A stretch of DNA of 64,000 nucleotides, taken from assembly GCF_020911865.1 (NCBI RefSeq), contig NZ_CP087131.1, positions 2,294,001 to 2,358,000 on the forward strand, read 5' to 3'. This document shows positions 25,662-32,856 of the stretch, piece after piece. Source of the stretch: Chryseobacterium sp. C-71 (lineage in GTDB: Bacteria > Bacteroidota > Bacteroidia > Flavobacteriales > Weeksellaceae). A model generated the notes under the pieces. The model ran no database searches, was not told the origin of the DNA, and saw only the letters and a list, made by a program, of their open reading frames with translations. The position numbers and the translations under genes are program-made. Within the stretch, counting starts at the first letter, position 1, and every line of letters begins with the position of its first letter.

Positions 25662-26966
25662 TTATGACTGATACCCCAGCAGCTTCCTGATCTGATAGAA
25701 AAACCTTTCAATCAACCTTAAATCCTGAGTGACAATTTCAGCATTTCCTCTCAGTTCTTTATCAAACTTCAAGGTTTTGTTGTAAGAAGTTTTTAAGCCT
25801 TTAGGCAATACAACATCTACATAATAATTTCCTTTGTCGTCAGGAATCAAAGAGATGTTCTGCACTCTCCCTTCGATGATTCCATATTCCTGAAAACGGT
25901 AGTTATCAAGTTTAATTAACACCTTTTCTCCCGGAATAATCTTTCCGGAATTTGCTGTCGGCACAGACATTCTTCCCACCAGCTGCTCAGTATGATCCGG
26001 CAAAATTGAAACAATTGGATCTCCAGCTTTTACGAATTGATTTTCACCATAAAACTGCTGAAAACTTGCCATCCCATCGGTAGAGGAAACAATGAGATAG
26101 GTTTGCTCCCATTGTTTAAGAGATTTTCTTAATTGCTCAAATAACTGTAGAGTCTGCGATGAATACGTGATTTTATCTTTTTCGGTATTGATGGCAGCTC
26201 CGCTTTTTGTTTTGTTGAGATTGGAAATACTTTCCTGCATTTGAGATAAAGAAATACTGATGTTTTCTAAATTCTGCTGAGCCTGAAGGTATTTTAGTTT
26301 TTCGCCTTCCAATTCTACTGCAGCTATTACACCCTGATTGAATAATTCCTGTGATCTTTGATAATTCTTTCGTGTGAGTTCAGTTTTTGCAGCTTCAAGG
26401 TTTCTCTGCTGCCTTAAATTAATAATTCTACCCTGCGATTCTGAAATACTTTGATTGGCGGCAAGGTTTTCCGGAGCATAAGGCTGCAATCTTGTAAATA
26501 AATTCTCATCCTGAAAAGCTTTTGCAAAACTGTTGTAATCACTCTGCAGTTCACCCAGTTTATAGTGAGAGGCTTCATTCACAGGAAAAGAAAGTAACTG
26601 ATCTGAAGCAATAGAATCTACTATTTTTTTCAACTTTAAAACATCCTGATAATGTGCAGTAGACTGCAAAACCAGCAAAACATCCCCCTTTTTTACCTTC
26701 TGATGATCTTTGATGAATATTTTTTCGATTTTCGAACTGCTTCTTGCCTCAATTTTTTCCGGTGGATTTTGTGAGGTCACAATAATAGGCGCCGGAACAA
26801 ATTCCGGATATTTGATAATGTAACTCATCGCAAGAATAAGCAATAATATGAATAATATAATCGTATTTCCCCAACGGAACATCCAATGTGGCGGATCTGT
26901 GAGAATATCCTGAACGCTTTCTGAGCGGAGCTCTATATTGTCTAATATATCTTTTTTAGTTTCCAA
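25662..26966 (-). CDS. HlyD family periplasmic adaptor of a peptide exporter
   Basis: Membrane-fusion protein, 434 residues. One N-terminal membrane helix (about 32-50, TIILFILLLILAMSYII) is followed by a biotinyl-lipoyl half (IEARSSSKIEKIFIKDHQKV), a long coiled-coil hairpin (about 150-270, rich in Q, E, L) and the returning lipoyl and beta-barrel parts (TDGMASFQQFYGENQFVKAG, GEKVLIKLDNYRFQEYG). The gene start overlaps the end of the exporter gene by 11 bases, so both are translated from one mRNA. It should bridge the C39 ABC exporter to an outer-membrane TolC-like protein, which is not encoded nearby. Confidence 0.92.
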   Translation of the reverse strand: METKKDILDNIELRSESVQDILTDPPHWMFRWGNTIILFILLLILAMSYIIKYPEFVPAPIIVTSQNPPEKIEARSSSKIEKIFIKDHQKVKKGDVLLVLQSTAHYQDVLKLKKIVDSIASDQLLSFPVNEASHYKLGELQSDYNSFAKAFQDENLFTRLQPYAPENLAANQSISESQGRIINLRQQRNLEAAKTELTRKNYQRSQELFNQGVIAAVELEGEKLKYLQAQQNLENISISLSQMQESISNLNKTKSGAAINTEKDKITYSSQTLQLFEQLRKSLKQWEQTYLIVSSTDGMASFQQFYGENQFVKAGDPIVSILPDHTEQLVGRMSVPTANSGKIIPGEKVLIKLDNYRFQEYGIIEGRVQNISLIPDDKGNYYVDVVLPKGLKTSYNKTLKFDKELRGNAEIVTQDLRLIERFFYQIRKLLGYQS

Positions 26967-29151
26967 GTTCTAACTGATTTTTTACGAGTCTGTAATATTC
27001 ACCTTTTAAAGATACCAATTCCGCATGATTTCCTTCTTCCACAACTTTACCCTTATCTAAAACGATAATTTTGTCTGCGTGTTTTACGGTTGACAATCTG
27101 TGGGCAATCACAATGGCAGTTTTTCCTTCAAAAAACTGTTCCAGATTTTCCATGATTACTTTCTCATTATTCGCATCTAAAGCACTGGTAGCTTCATCGA
27201 AGAAAATATACTCCGGGGATTTGTAAACCGCTCTTGCAATGAACAATCTTTGTTTTTGTCCGCCGCTCACGCCCAATCCTTCGTTTCCGATTTTTGTATT
27301 GTAGCTTAAAGGCAATCCTTCAATGAACTCTTTGATATTGGCAATTTCGACGGCTTTTCTCAGTTTAGTTTTATCTACATAATCTTCACCTACAGCAATA
27401 TTATTGGCAATAGTATCATTAAAAACATATCCTTCCTGCATCACAACCCCGCACTGATCTCTCCAAAATCTTGGCGAAATATTTTTCATTTGGGTATTTC
27501 CTATTTTAATTTCTCCCTCGTTGGGTTCATAAAATTTCATTAATAATTTTAAAAGCGTCGTTTTTCCGCTTCCGCTGGCTCCGACAATGGCTGTTGTTTT
27601 TTGGTAAGGAATATTTAAACTTAAATTTTCAAATACAGGAACATCCGAACCGATATACCTGAAAGACATATTGTTGATTTCGATATCTTTTTCCGGAACT
27701 TCAGTTGCATATTGTTCGTCTTTGTTTTCTTCATCTTCCTTATCGTGAATTTCGCCTAATCTTTCCAAAGAAATTTTAGCATCCTGAGTTTGTTTGATGA
27801 AATCTATCAGTTGTAAAAGCGGACTGTTTAATTGTCCGATAATGTACTGAACAGAAAGCATCATCCCCAAAGTAAGATTTCCTTCCAAAACCAATTTAGC
27901 AGAAAGAAAACTCACCAAAATATCTTTCATCTGATTGATAAAGTTCCCCCCGACTGATTGCCATTGCTCAAGTGAAAGAGATTTTATTCTGAGTTTAAAT
28001 AATTTCACCTGCAGAAACTCCCAATCCCAACGTTTTTGTTTTTCGGCGTTGTACATTTTGATTTCCTGCATTCCATTAATAAGCTCAATGACTTTGCTTT
28101 GCTCTTGGGAAACCTGTGAAAATCTTTTATAATCGAGTTCTTTTCGTTTTCCGAGGAAAAAAGTGATCCACCCAATATATAAAATCGCTCCGACTAAATA
28201 AACTACAAATAATCTGTAATCATAAAACAGTAAAACGATACTGAAAATGATCAAATTGACTAATGAGAATAATGTATTCAAAGAAGAGTTGGTCAAAAGC
28301 TGCTCAATCCTGTGATGATCGTTGATTCTCTGCATGATATCTCCGGTCATTCTTGTATCAAAGAAACTGATCGGAAGTTTCATCAATTTTATAAAGAAAT
28401 CCGAGATGATGGAAATATTGATCCTAGTGGAAAGATGAAGTAAAATCCAGCTTCGGATAACCTCGATTCCCATTCTACCCAGAAAAAGCATAACCTGAGC
28501 CAGTAAGACCAAATAGATAAAATTCAGATCCTGATTCTGAATTCCCACATCCACAATACTTTGAGTAAGGAAAGGTAGAATCAAAGAAAGTAAACTTCCC
28601 GCTAATAAACCCACCGCCAACTGAACGATCAATGATTTATACTTAAGCAAATATTTAGAAAGAAAAGAAAAACTGGCTTTACTTTCCTGATCGTCAAATT
28701 CAGTTTGAAAAAACGCAGGAGTGGTTTCGAGAATTAGAGCAATTCCTTCTTCTGTGTTTTCATTGGCATTTTCGCCGATCCATCGTTTGATAAACTCTTC
28801 TCTTGTATAAGTGATCAAACCATAACTCGGATCTGAAACATACACCAAATTACTTTTATCAATTTTATAAACAACTACGAAATGATTCTTGTTCCAATGT
28901 ACAATACACGGAAACGGAACTTCTTCAGCTAAAGTATTAAAATCAATCTGTACTCCCAAAGAACGGAAGCCCAAATCTTCAGCAGCATCGCTCAACCCAA
29001 GCAGACTGCTTCCTTCTCTTGTCGTTTCTGAAAGGTTACGGATTTGCTGTAGCGAAATACTTTTTCCGTAATGTTTGCTGATGATTCTGAGACAGGTGGG
29101 GCCGCAGTCTTTGGAATCGGGCTGAAGGTAAAAAGGGAATTTTTTTTTCAA
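26956..29151 (-). CDS. Peptidase-containing ABC transporter (C39 domain, PCAT)
   Basis: Bacteriocin-type exporter, 731 residues. The N-terminal C39 cysteine protease domain has the catalytic Cys in DSKDCGPTCLRIISKHYG (C16), histidine in IVHWNKNHFVVVY (about 84-96) and aspartate in VSDPSYGLI (about 105-113). Six membrane helices span about 165-440. The ATPase has Walker A GASGSGKTT (about 525), signature GVSGGQKQR (about 629), Walker B IFFDEATSALD (about 650) and H-loop IAHRLST (about 683). Known of family: cuts double-glycine leaders while exporting the peptide. It lies downstream of four such precursor genes and the VKOR-type gene, then HlyD. An internal terminator separates it from the peptide genes. 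Confidence 0.95.
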   Translation of the reverse strand: MKKKFPFYLQPDSKDCGPTCLRIISKHYGKSISLQQIRNLSETTREGSSLLGLSDAAEDLGFRSLGVQIDFNTLAEEVPFPCIVHWNKNHFVVVYKIDKSNLVYVSDPSYGLITYTREEFIKRWIGENANENTEEGIALILETTPAFFQTEFDDQESKASFSFLSKYLLKYKSLIVQLAVGLLAGSLLSLILPFLTQSIVDVGIQNQDLNFIYLVLLAQVMLFLGRMGIEVIRSWILLHLSTRINISIISDFFIKLMKLPISFFDTRMTGDIMQRINDHHRIEQLLTNSSLNTLFSLVNLIIFSIVLLFYDYRLFVVYLVGAILYIGWITFFLGKRKELDYKRFSQVSQEQSKVIELINGMQEIKMYNAEKQKRWDWEFLQVKLFKLRIKSLSLEQWQSVGGNFINQMKDILVSFLSAKLVLEGNLTLGMMLSVQYIIGQLNSPLLQLIDFIKQTQDAKISLERLGEIHDKEDEENKDEQYATEVPEKDIEINNMSFRYIGSDVPVFENLSLNIPYQKTTAIVGASGSGKTTLLKLLMKFYEPNEGEIKIGNTQMKNISPRFWRDQCGVVMQEGYVFNDTIANNIAVGEDYVDKTKLRKAVEIANIKEFIEGLPLSYNTKIGNEGLGVSGGQKQRLFIARAVYKSPEYIFFDEATSALDANNEKVIMENLEQFFEGKTAIVIAHRLSTVKHADKIIVLDKGKVVEEGNHAELVSLKGEYYRLVKNQLELGN

Positions 29152-29235
29152 AATAATAAGGGAAAATTCTATATAATTTTAATATAATATCTATTTCTTA
29201 GTTTCAATTACATTAAATTATCATATTTAAACATT

Positions 29236-29276
29236 AAAAAAGCCCGTATTCAAACTAATTTAATACGGACTTTCTT
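29236..29276 (-). terminator. Terminator between the peptide genes and the exporter
   Basis: On the minus strand, arms TCCGTATT and AATACGGG with an AT-rich loop, followed by CTTTTTT. Plus-strand arms are at 29243-29250 and 29262-29268. It would separate abundant precursor mRNA from the exporter mRNA. Confidence 0.7.
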
Positions 29277-29292
29277 TAATTATTTTTATTAG

Positions 29293-29568
29293 TTAAAGAC
29301 CGCCTTCTCCGGTAAAACCACCAAATTGGTCACAGTTATTTGAAATAGATGCTATTATTGCATAATTCCCTCCGTGATAACATTTTCCGCAGATCCAATT
29401 ACCTCCCGTTCTCAAGCATGTACACTGTTCTCCCATATAAACGCCATACATATTATGTCCACTAGGTGATGAACAAGCATTAACAGTGCCTTCGTCACTA
29501 ATACCACCTCTTCCAGCAGCAAAAACTGATTTCATACTTTCCCTCGAAATTTTTTTTAATTTTTTCAT
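29293..29568 (-). CDS. Double-glycine leader peptide precursor 1 (six Cys)
   Basis: Precursor of 91 residues. The leader MKKLKKISRESMKSVFAA ends in GRGG at residues 19-22, a likely C39 cleavage site. The predicted core of about 69 residues is Gly- and Asn-rich with six cysteines (ACSS, QCTC, ICGKC, NNCD). It is the peptide gene nearest the exporter and has its own TATATTTG promoter and terminator. The product is probably exported and disulfide-bonded. Activity (bacteriocin, signal or other) cannot be told. Confidence 0.85.
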   Translation of the reverse strand: MKKLKKISRESMKSVFAAGRGGISDEGTVNACSSPSGHNMYGVYMGEQCTCLRTGGNWICGKCYHGGNYAIIASISNNCDQFGGFTGEGGL

Positions 29569-29582
29569 TATTGTAATTTAAT

Positions 29583-29632
29583 TATTTTCCTACTCTATTA
29601 GCTTTTCGGAATCCGCTATAAATCAAATATAA
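29583..29632 (-). promoter_or_regulatory. Promoter/leader element of peptide gene 1 (copy A)
   Basis: TATATTTG on the minus strand at 29624-29631 is a perfect -7 box. Downstream, the leader contains TCCGAAAAGCT and TAGGAAA. The same arrangement recurs at 30184-30236 (copy B) upstream of peptide gene 4. The shared part is in the transcribed leader, so it may act on the RNA. Confidence 0.65.
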
Positions 29633-29677
29633 GGGATTTTTTCTAACACTAAAGAAATTTTTAAAATTTTATTTAAT

Positions 29678-29836
29678 TTAAATATACTGTGGGCAAACAA
29701 CTGCCGGACAGTAGATTTTCGGACATCTTGGTCTTCCGTCTGTAGGACAGCAACTTTTAGAACAGCCAATCAGAATTGGGCCGGCTCCAAAAATGTCTTT
29801 CATTTCGTTTCTTGCTAATTTTTTCAAATTTTTCAT
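29678..29836 (-). CDS. Double-glycine-type leader peptide precursor 2 (six Cys)
   Basis: Found by hand: 52 residues. Leader MKNLKKLARNEMKDIFGAG, with GA/AG in place of GG, then a short core containing IGCSKSCCPTDGRPRCPKIY and a final CPAVVC. The cysteine pattern is C-x3-CC-x7-C-x4-C-x4-C, nearly identical to the next peptide, so the two are duplicates. The start is fixed by the MKN leader shared with four other genes. It follows precursor 3 after 12 bases, so they are co-transcribed. Confidence 0.85.
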   Translation of the reverse strand: MKNLKKLARNEMKDIFGAGPILIGCSKSCCPTDGRPRCPKIYCPAVVCPQYI

Positions 29837-29848
29837 AAGATTAATTTT

Positions 29849-29995
29849 TTAAGATTCTACTGGACATGGTGCGAAACAATAAATATTTGGGCATCTTTTT
29901 ATTCCCGGAGGTGGGCAACATGCCTGAGAACAACCTGAAGCTCCACCGTTAATGTCTTTCATTTGATTTCTTGAGATTTTTTTAAAATTTTTCAT
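29849..29995 (-). CDS. Double-glycine leader peptide precursor 3 (six Cys)
   Basis: Found by hand: 48 residues. Leader MKNFKKISRNQMKDINGG with a classic GG site at residues 17-18. The core of 30 residues has six cysteines in the pattern C-x3-CC-x7-C-x4-C-x3-C and shares the RCPxIYC motif with precursor 2. It is rich in proline (CCPPPGIKRCPNIYC). It lies 33 bases downstream of precursor 4 and 12 upstream of precursor 2 on the same strand. It should be exported by the C39 transporter and oxidised by the VKOR-thioredoxin protein. Confidence 0.87.
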   Translation of the reverse strand: MKNFKKISRNQMKDINGGASGCSQACCPPPGIKRCPNIYCFAPCPVES

Positions 29996-30028
29996 AATAC
30001 TGTAATTTAGTTTGATTTGATGATTAAT

Positions 30029-30172
30029 TTATGGCTGATTTCCGCCACCGCAGCCGTCGTAAGGCATACATTTCCATTTTCCGTCGATCAGGCAAAGTTG
30101 TCCGCATTTGCAGGTAAGACCGCCCTGAATTGTTTTCATTTCCTGTCGGTTGATTTTTTTTAAATTTTTCAT
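30029..30172 (-). CDS. Double-glycine leader peptide precursor 4 (five Cys)
   Basis: Found by hand: 47 residues. Leader MKNLKKINRQEMKTIQGG (GG at 17-18). The core of 29 residues begins LTCKCGQLCLIDGKWKCMPY and ends DGCGGGNQP, with five cysteines. An odd number suggests one free cysteine or a dimer. It is the first peptide gene after the VKOR-type gene. Copy B of the shared promoter/leader element lies just upstream. Confidence 0.87.
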   Translation of the reverse strand: MKNLKKINRQEMKTIQGGLTCKCGQLCLIDGKWKCMPYDGCGGGNQP

Positions 30173-30183
30173 AAAAATTGATT

Positions 30184-30236
30184 TTGGTGTTTCCTAGTCT
30201 TTTTAAGCTTTTCGGATCTCGCTTTTAATCAATTTA
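30184..30236 (-). promoter_or_regulatory. Promoter/leader element of peptide gene 4 (copy B)
   Basis: Matches copy A (29583-29632) over about 45 bases: TCCGAAAAGCT and TAGGAAA are shared in the same order. Its -7 region reads TAAATTGATT, one T short of TAnnTTTG, so it may be a weaker or dead promoter. Confidence 0.55.
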
Positions 30237-30267
30237 AAATTAAACAATTTTATTTAAATGAAAATAA

Positions 30268-31776
30268 TCAAGACAGAAAATCTTCATCTTCAAACAATTC
30301 ACTGATAAAATAATGAATATCTTCACGGTCATATTTATCCGGAAACTGATAACCATTAATGATAAAGACCGGTGTAAAAGTTATTCCGGCGGAACTGTTT
30401 TCTTTCGTCATCTGAATAATCTCTGTAAGATCTTGTGGATTTTCTGTTCCGGATTTTCTCCTTATTTCACCCTCATCTTTATTTTTGAACCAAATATCAA
30501 CAGTTTTTAAAAATTCTTTATGTGATTTGTTTTTATAAATATTCAAAAAATCTGAAATAAGCTGAGTATATTTTTCATCAGCCTTTTCACCAGAATAATT
30601 GAACCTCATCTGTGCAGAAATTTCATCAGGATATTGTAACAACAAATCTTCTACGATCTTATGAGCATCTTTACAGAATCCACAGTAGGGATTAGAAACA
30701 ACAGAAATGCGAAGTTTTGCGTCTTTGTTTCCTACGAAAAATGTCTGTTGATCTGTAAATTCAATTTTTTCTTTATCGGTAAGTTCCCGTTTGAACAGGT
30801 CATAATTTCTTTTAAACCTAAGATTCTTTGCATTAGATTTTTTGAATTCTTCTTTCTGATTGATGAGATTATTTAAGAAAGCAACCGTAAAAAACAGAGA
30901 AATAAATAATATGGCACTCGTAAAGACAACAGGTAAATTTATTTCCCAACTAAAATAGAAAGAACTGATCGCAATCTGAGCCAGCAAAACAAAAATAATC
31001 ACCAGACATACTCTGCAAAGCGATTTTTCAACAAAAGCCTGAACATAAAAAGAGTAGAGAATCACCACAATAGAAATCATTGCTGAGATCCTCAAAAGAG
31101 CCTGCGATTGTGGAAAAAGAAGACCGACAAATGTAATTCCCAAAAAATAAATTAAACTAAAATCTGAAAGTTTTAATCCCAAAATATCTGTTTTATCGGA
31201 AGAAAAAATCTTTGAACATGAACTTTGAGAAGAACTATTCGCAGCCCCACCGCAAATATTACTGACGACAGCAGATTCCTGACCAAATTTTTGGTTGAAA
31301 AGTTCTAACGAAATATAAACTCCAACCAAAGACAGTAAGTTGAAAATGCTTTCATACCAACTAAACTGAAGTAACGAATAAAGAATTATAATCCCAAAAA
31401 CTAAATAAATTATAGGTTTAAAGTTGAAAAAAGACTTTGTTTTAACATTCTCTGTTTTCTCGAAAAGAAGAACAAAATCTCCGGAATTTTTGTAGAGCTC
31501 TTCCTTATTCAGCGTTTTTACTTTATCTGAATAGATCGTAAAATCGTTTCCTTTCTTTTTGACCAAAGAAAACGAATTATCAACCAAAGCCATATATTCT
31601 TCAGGCAATTCGTCCCAATATTCTTTATCCAATTCGTAAGCATCATTTTTTAGTCCCAAAAAATTAAGGGTATCACTAAACGCCAAAGCCGAAGGGTAAT
31701 TAGGATGAGAATTGAACTGGAAATAAAATTCTTGTTTGTCGAGTTTGAAATGGTCTATGAGTTTGTCGAAATTCAT
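30268..31776 (-). CDS. C39-like / VKOR / thioredoxin fusion protein
   Basis: Disulfide-forming membrane protein, 502 residues. About 1-100 is a C39-like domain without the catalytic Cys (NSHPNYPSALAFSDTLNFLG, the HPxYPS pattern of inactive C39-like domains). A VKOR domain follows, with about five helices (about 118-300). Its loop cysteines lie in NICGGAANSSSQSSCSKIF (about 174 and 187) and the active CxxC is CRVC (about 255). The C-terminal thioredoxin-like domain has CGFC (about 363-366) and a cis-Pro in ITFTPVFIING. It is first in the run leading to precursors 4, 3, 2 and 1, which fits oxidation of their cysteines. The C39-like part may bind the leader. Confidence 0.9.
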   Translation of the reverse strand: MNFDKLIDHFKLDKQEFYFQFNSHPNYPSALAFSDTLNFLGLKNDAYELDKEYWDELPEEYMALVDNSFSLVKKKGNDFTIYSDKVKTLNKEELYKNSGDFVLLFEKTENVKTKSFFNFKPIIYLVFGIIILYSLLQFSWYESIFNLLSLVGVYISLELFNQKFGQESAVVSNICGGAANSSSQSSCSKIFSSDKTDILGLKLSDFSLIYFLGITFVGLLFPQSQALLRISAMISIVVILYSFYVQAFVEKSLCRVCLVIIFVLLAQIAISSFYFSWEINLPVVFTSAILFISLFFTVAFLNNLINQKEEFKKSNAKNLRFKRNYDLFKRELTDKEKIEFTDQQTFFVGNKDAKLRISVVSNPYCGFCKDAHKIVEDLLLQYPDEISAQMRFNYSGEKADEKYTQLISDFLNIYKNKSHKEFLKTVDIWFKNKDEGEIRRKSGTENPQDLTEIIQMTKENSSAGITFTPVFIINGYQFPDKYDREDIHYFISELFEDEDFLS

Positions 31777-31865
31777 AAATTGATTGGTGTTATTATGATT
31801 TTGTGTAAAATTAATTTATTTTTAAAATCTATATTATTTCTTTTAAAAGCCAAATTTATTGATTG

Positions 31866-31901
31866 CAAAAGGTAAACAAAATAACATGATTATGTTATTT
31901 T
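31866..31901 (-). promoter_or_regulatory. Candidate promoter and operator of the VKOR-peptide operon
   Basis: On the minus strand, TACCTTTTG (31866-31874) is one base longer than the -7 consensus. Just upstream is a perfect palindrome, arms AAAATAACAT (31878-31887) and ATGTTATTTT (31892-31901) with a 4-base centre. It would overlap the -33 region, fitting a dimeric repressor or activator site. The rest of the 31777-32047 gap is AT-rich with no gene seen. Confidence 0.5.
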
Positions 31902-32047
31902 ACAATAATCTTATAATATTTGTGATCTGAAAATTATTATCTGTTTGGATTACGTGTGTGTTAATATTCATTAAGTGATTTGGTGTATGATTAGTTTTAT
32001 GAAGATATTAAAAATAGTTATTATAGAATTTGTGTTTTTATTAAATA

Positions 32048-32084
32048 TTTTTGGCTTATTATAAAGCATAATAAGCCAAAAAAA
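32048..32084 (-). terminator. Terminator after peptide gene 5
   Basis: A 15-base stem (32048-32062 with 32068-32082) containing GGCTTATTAT, then a T-rich tail on the minus strand. It abuts the stop codon. Confidence 0.8.
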
Positions 32085-32333
32085 TTATTTTACAAATACC
32101 AGTCCACCAGTACAAGCACCATTAATACAATTTTGACCCATATCACAACCAATTGCGTTTCCTGGTTCTAACTGAATACATTTTACAGCTTGTTGTTGGG
32201 GACATAACGCAATACTCTGCATCATATTTTCACAATCTAAAGTATTTACAATGCCATAGTCTGGAACAAAAGTTAGCCAACCACCGCCTAATTTTTTCAG
32301 ATCAGCCCGACTGATTTTTTTTAAATTTTTCAT
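32085..32333 (-). CDS. Double-glycine leader peptide precursor 5 (six Cys)
   Basis: Precursor of 82 residues from the ATG at 32333; an upstream in-frame extension is not supported, because the MKNLKK leader marks the start. The leader is MKNLKKISRADLKKLGGG with a GG site at 16-18. The core of about 64 residues has six cysteines (DCENMM, LCPQQQ, KCIQ, GCDMGQNC, ACTGG) and is not obviously related to precursors 2-3. It is a monocistronic unit divergent from precursor 6 and would need the exporter in trans. Confidence 0.85.
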   Translation of the reverse strand: MKNLKKISRADLKKLGGGWLTFVPDYGIVNTLDCENMMQSIALCPQQQAVKCIQLEPGNAIGCDMGQNCINGACTGGLVFVK

Positions 32334-32402
32334 TTTAAATATATTTTTTAATAATTTTTGTTTTCTCAAACATTTAAAGACAATTGAGATTTTTGTCATC
32401 GT

Positions 32403-32430
32403 TTCTTGCAAGAACTGGTGCAAATATTGG
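32403..32430 (-). promoter_or_regulatory. Candidate promoter and palindrome of peptide gene 5
   Basis: AATATTTG on the minus strand (one base off TAnnTTTG) is followed downstream by the perfect 12-base palindrome TTCTTGCAAGAA (32403-32414), near the expected start of transcription. This is an operator-like position. Confidence 0.4.
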
Positions 32431-32613
32431 CCTTTTTAACCTTTATAAAAAAACTTATCTTCTCATTATTTTAAAATAATGGCTGCAATACATAACCATA
32501 AATATTTGATTTTCAAAGCAATAAACACAACCCTCTTTTCAAGATTATAAATCGTCTTTTATCCTCACAGTTAATTTATAATTTAGCAAAAGAAAAATTT
32601 TAAATATTTAAAC

Positions 32614-32856
32614 ATGAAAAAAAGCATCTCTAAAACTCTACAAGCAAAAAAATTATCCAGAAACAGCCTTAGCAATTTACAAGCAGGAGACAGATTACAT
32701 TTAAACAATGGAAACGCAACAACTTGTGGGGAAGAACCGGAAAATAAATACTCAATAGAGTATTCGTTTTGGGAAAGCTGCATGAAATCTAACAGTCCAA
32801 GAGGAGGTACAGATTTTTGTCCTTTTGAGAATACGACTACTGTAACTTTTCGATGA
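32614..32856 (+). CDS. Atypical leader-peptide precursor 6
   Basis: Small protein of 80 residues with a basic leader, MKKSISKTLQAKKLSRNSLS then NLQAG, which has an AG in place of GG at about residues 24-25 and the LS.N.L..L spacing of Bacteroidetes natural-product precursors. The core has only three cysteines and many Asn, Ser, Thr and Glu. Thr/Ser with Cys could suit a modified peptide, but no modifying enzyme is adjacent. It runs convergent to the TPR/AraC regulator and overlaps its 3' end by 20 bases. Confidence 0.65.
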   Translation: MKKSISKTLQAKKLSRNSLSNLQAGDRLHLNNGNATTCGEEPENKYSIEYSFWESCMKSNSPRGGTDFCPFENTTTVTFR

